From the NCBI GenBank assembly GCA_003644335.1, contig QNCB01000057.1, forward strand, positions 1-7,220: DNA of 7,220 nucleotides, read 5' to 3'. A model generated the notes under the pieces. It saw only the letters and a program-made list of their open reading frames with translations, did not search any database and was not told the DNA's origin. Below, piece by piece: positions 5,575 through 7,220 of the stretch. The DNA comes from Planctomycetota bacterium. GTDB taxonomy: Bacteria; Planctomycetota; Phycisphaerae; SM23-33. The translations under genes were made by a program, and so were the position numbers. Position 1 is the stretch's first letter; each line of letters opens with the position of its first letter.

Positions 5575-7220
5575 ATGGCAGAAATTCAACTCGACACGCC
5601 GGTGCAGTTCGTCAAGGGTGTAGGCCCGCAGCGGGCCCAGCAGCTAGCCGCTCTGGGCGTGGAGACCGTCGAAGATCTGTTGCTGTATTTCCCCCGGCGA
5701 TTCGACCTCCGCAAACAATGTCAGCCTATCGACAGCCTGACCGACGGCCAAACCAACGCGACCGTGGCGGGGGAAGTTATCTCCTCGCAAATGATGGGCC
5801 GGGGGGCCAGGCCCTACCTGCTGTGCGAGATAGACGATGGCTCGGCCAGCGTGCAGGTGAAATGGTTCCACGGCGGATACCTCGCCCGGCAAATCCGCCC
5901 GGGCCTGCTCATCGCCGTCAGCGGCAAGGTCAGCTCATACAAAGGTATGCTGCAACTGGTCAACCCCGACCATCAGATAATCTACGACTCGCAGGGGGCC
6001 AAGCTCGACCGCGACGAACTGCTGCCAGTATACCCAGCCAGCGGAAAGCTATCGAGCAATGTCATCTCCCAGGTCATCAAAAAAGTGCTGCCCCAGGCGT
6101 GTCATCTACTCCAGCCCTGGTTCCCGAAGGAGTACCTCGCAACGCGCGGCCTGCCACCTCGGCCCGAGGCGGTCGCGGCGATGCATCGGCCTGAAGACCG
6201 CCAGCACTGGGGCCAGGCCCGGCGGCGCATGGCCTACGAGGAATGCTTACTCATGCAGCTTGGCATTGCGATTCTCCGCAACCGGGAAATTTCCAGACCC
6301 GCGCATCCGCTGAAAAACTCGCCGGAGATAGACCGGCGAATCCGGGCGAGGTTCCCCTTCAAGCTGACCGACGCGCAAAATCGCGCCGCAGCTGACATCG
6401 CCAAAGACATGGGTCGCCCTCGGCCTATGAATCGGCTAATCCAGGGCGATGTGGGTGCGGGCAAGACGGTCGTGGCGCTCTACGGAGCCTTGCTGGCAGT
6501 GGCGAGGGGCAAGCAGGTGGCCATCATGGCGCCGACGGAAATCCTCGCTCGCCAACACTTCGACAAGATAAATCAATACCTCGCCGACTCGCGGGTAAAA
6601 GTCTCGCTACTGGTTGGCGGGCTGACTGGGCGGGGGCGACAGCGGCTGTTGGCGGAACTGGCCGCGGGGGATGTGCATATCGTCGTCGGCACGCACGCGC
6701 TGCTGAGCGAGGCTGTCCGGTTCAAAGACCTGGCCCTGGTCGTGGTGGACGAGCAACACAAGTTCGGCGTCGAGCAGCGCACGGGCATCCGCGGCAAGGG
6801 CTTCGCGCCGCATTATCTGGTAATGACCGCCACGCCCATTCCGCGGACGTTGGCCCTGACGGTTTTCGGCGACCTGGACGTGTCGGTTATCGACGAGGTC
6901 CCGCCGGGCCGGGGGCAGACGCGCACGCGATGCGTCAATCACGCCCAGCTTGGAAAAGTACTGAAATTCGTGGGCGAAAAGCTCGCAGCGGGACAGCAGG
7001 CGTATTTTATTTACCCGCTGGTTACAGCCAGTCCGCAGCTGGAGCTGACCGCAGCCAACGACGCTTACGAGGAGTTTCGCAAGGGGCCGTTGGCGAAGTT
7101 TGGCGTGGGTCTCATCCACGGACAAATGCCAGCTGAGCGGAAAAACGCAGCCATGCGAGACTTCCACGCCGGGAAAACAAAGGTGCTGCTGGCCTCGGTG
7201 GTGGTGGAGGTCGGCCTGGA
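5575..7220 (+). CDS. recG: ATP-dependent DNA helicase RecG, 3' end outside window
   Basis: RecG remodels stalled replication forks and branch-migrates Holliday junctions in the cytoplasm. The window holds 548 codons of a protein usually near 700 residues. FVKGVGPQRAQQLAALGV (12-29) is the conserved N-terminal motif, so ATG 5575 is almost certainly the start; an in-frame TAA at 5542 limits extension. Residues about 60-135 form the OB-fold wedge domain (VQVKWFHGGYLARQI). Helicase motifs follow in order: a TDAQ Q-motif-like segment (265-268), Walker A GDVGAGKT (291-298, Lys297), MAPTEILARQH (318-328), GTHALL (372-377), DEQH box (392-395) with the RecG-typical KFGVEQR after it, TATPIPRT (418-425), and VVVEVGL at the very end, where motif V begins. 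Motif VI and the C-terminal TRG region lie beyond the window. I see no frameshift. The gene has its own probable promoter after an intrinsic terminator, so it is likely transcribed independently of the upstream genes. Confidence 0.97.
   Translation, partial: MAEIQLDTPVQFVKGVGPQRAQQLAALGVETVEDLLLYFPRRFDLRKQCQPIDSLTDGQTNATVAGEVISSQMMGRGARPYLLCEIDDGSASVQVKWFHGGYLARQIRPGLLIAVSGKVSSYKGMLQLVNPDHQIIYDSQGAKLDRDELLPVYPASGKLSSNVISQVIKKVLPQACHLLQPWFPKEYLATRGLPPRPEAVAAMHRPEDRQHWGQARRRMAYEECLLMQLGIAILRNREISRPAHPLKNSPEIDRRIRARFPFKLTDAQNRAAADIAKDMGRPRPMNRLIQGDVGAGKTVVALYGALLAVARGKQVAIMAPTEILARQHFDKINQYLADSRVKVSLLVGGLTGRGRQRLLAELAAGDVHIVVGTHALLSEAVRFKDLALVVVDEQHKFGVEQRTGIRGKGFAPHYLVMTATPIPRTLALTVFGDLDVSVIDEVPPGRGQTRTRCVNHAQLGKVLKFVGEKLAAGQQAYFIYPLVTASPQLELTAANDAYEEFRKGPLAKFGVGLIHGQMPAERKNAAMRDFHAGKTKVLLASVVVEVGL

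Overview
The window looks like a chromosomal piece of a GC-rich Planctomycetota bacterium, probably from the class Phycisphaerae. This rests on three things. One protein combines an alpha/alpha-toroid with tandem DUF4159 domains, an architecture I know mainly from planctomycetes. There are short GTAGC-type hairpin repeats between genes. Gene packing is loose, with long repeat-filled gaps. No 16S rRNA or other strong phylogenetic marker is present, so the assignment is an inference.

Layout. Positions 2-544 hold the 3' end of a gene for a probable secreted or surface TIM-barrel glycosidase. A repeat-rich gap (545-669) follows, then a gene for a small two-helix membrane protein with a possible NTF2-like extracytoplasmic domain (670-1242). 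A 232-base gap carries a dRS3-like palindrome. Then comes a tight two-gene unit: a membrane-anchored S49 (SppA-type) signal-peptide peptidase (1475-2572), overlapping by one base (TGATG) a large exported toroid/DUF4159 protein (2572-4806). Next is a 768-base region without a strong gene. It holds a cluster of three hairpins, a small minus-strand membrane-protein ORF that runs into the hairpins and looks truncated, and an orphan intrinsic terminator. The window ends inside recG (5575-7220, 548 codons present), which has a well-placed promoter-like sequence only 7 bases before its start codon and may be leaderless.

How the genes fit together. Only the S49 peptidase and the DUF4159 protein are convincingly co-expressed. 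Both act at or outside the cytoplasmic membrane, so a shared role in envelope protein processing is possible, though nothing in the sequence shows the substrate. RecG is an independent DNA-repair gene. I do not see a defence system, CRISPR array, prophage or transposase. The parts most worth following up are the peptidase-DUF4159 pair, the hairpin repeat family, the orphan terminator with a possible small RNA, and the likely leaderless recG.
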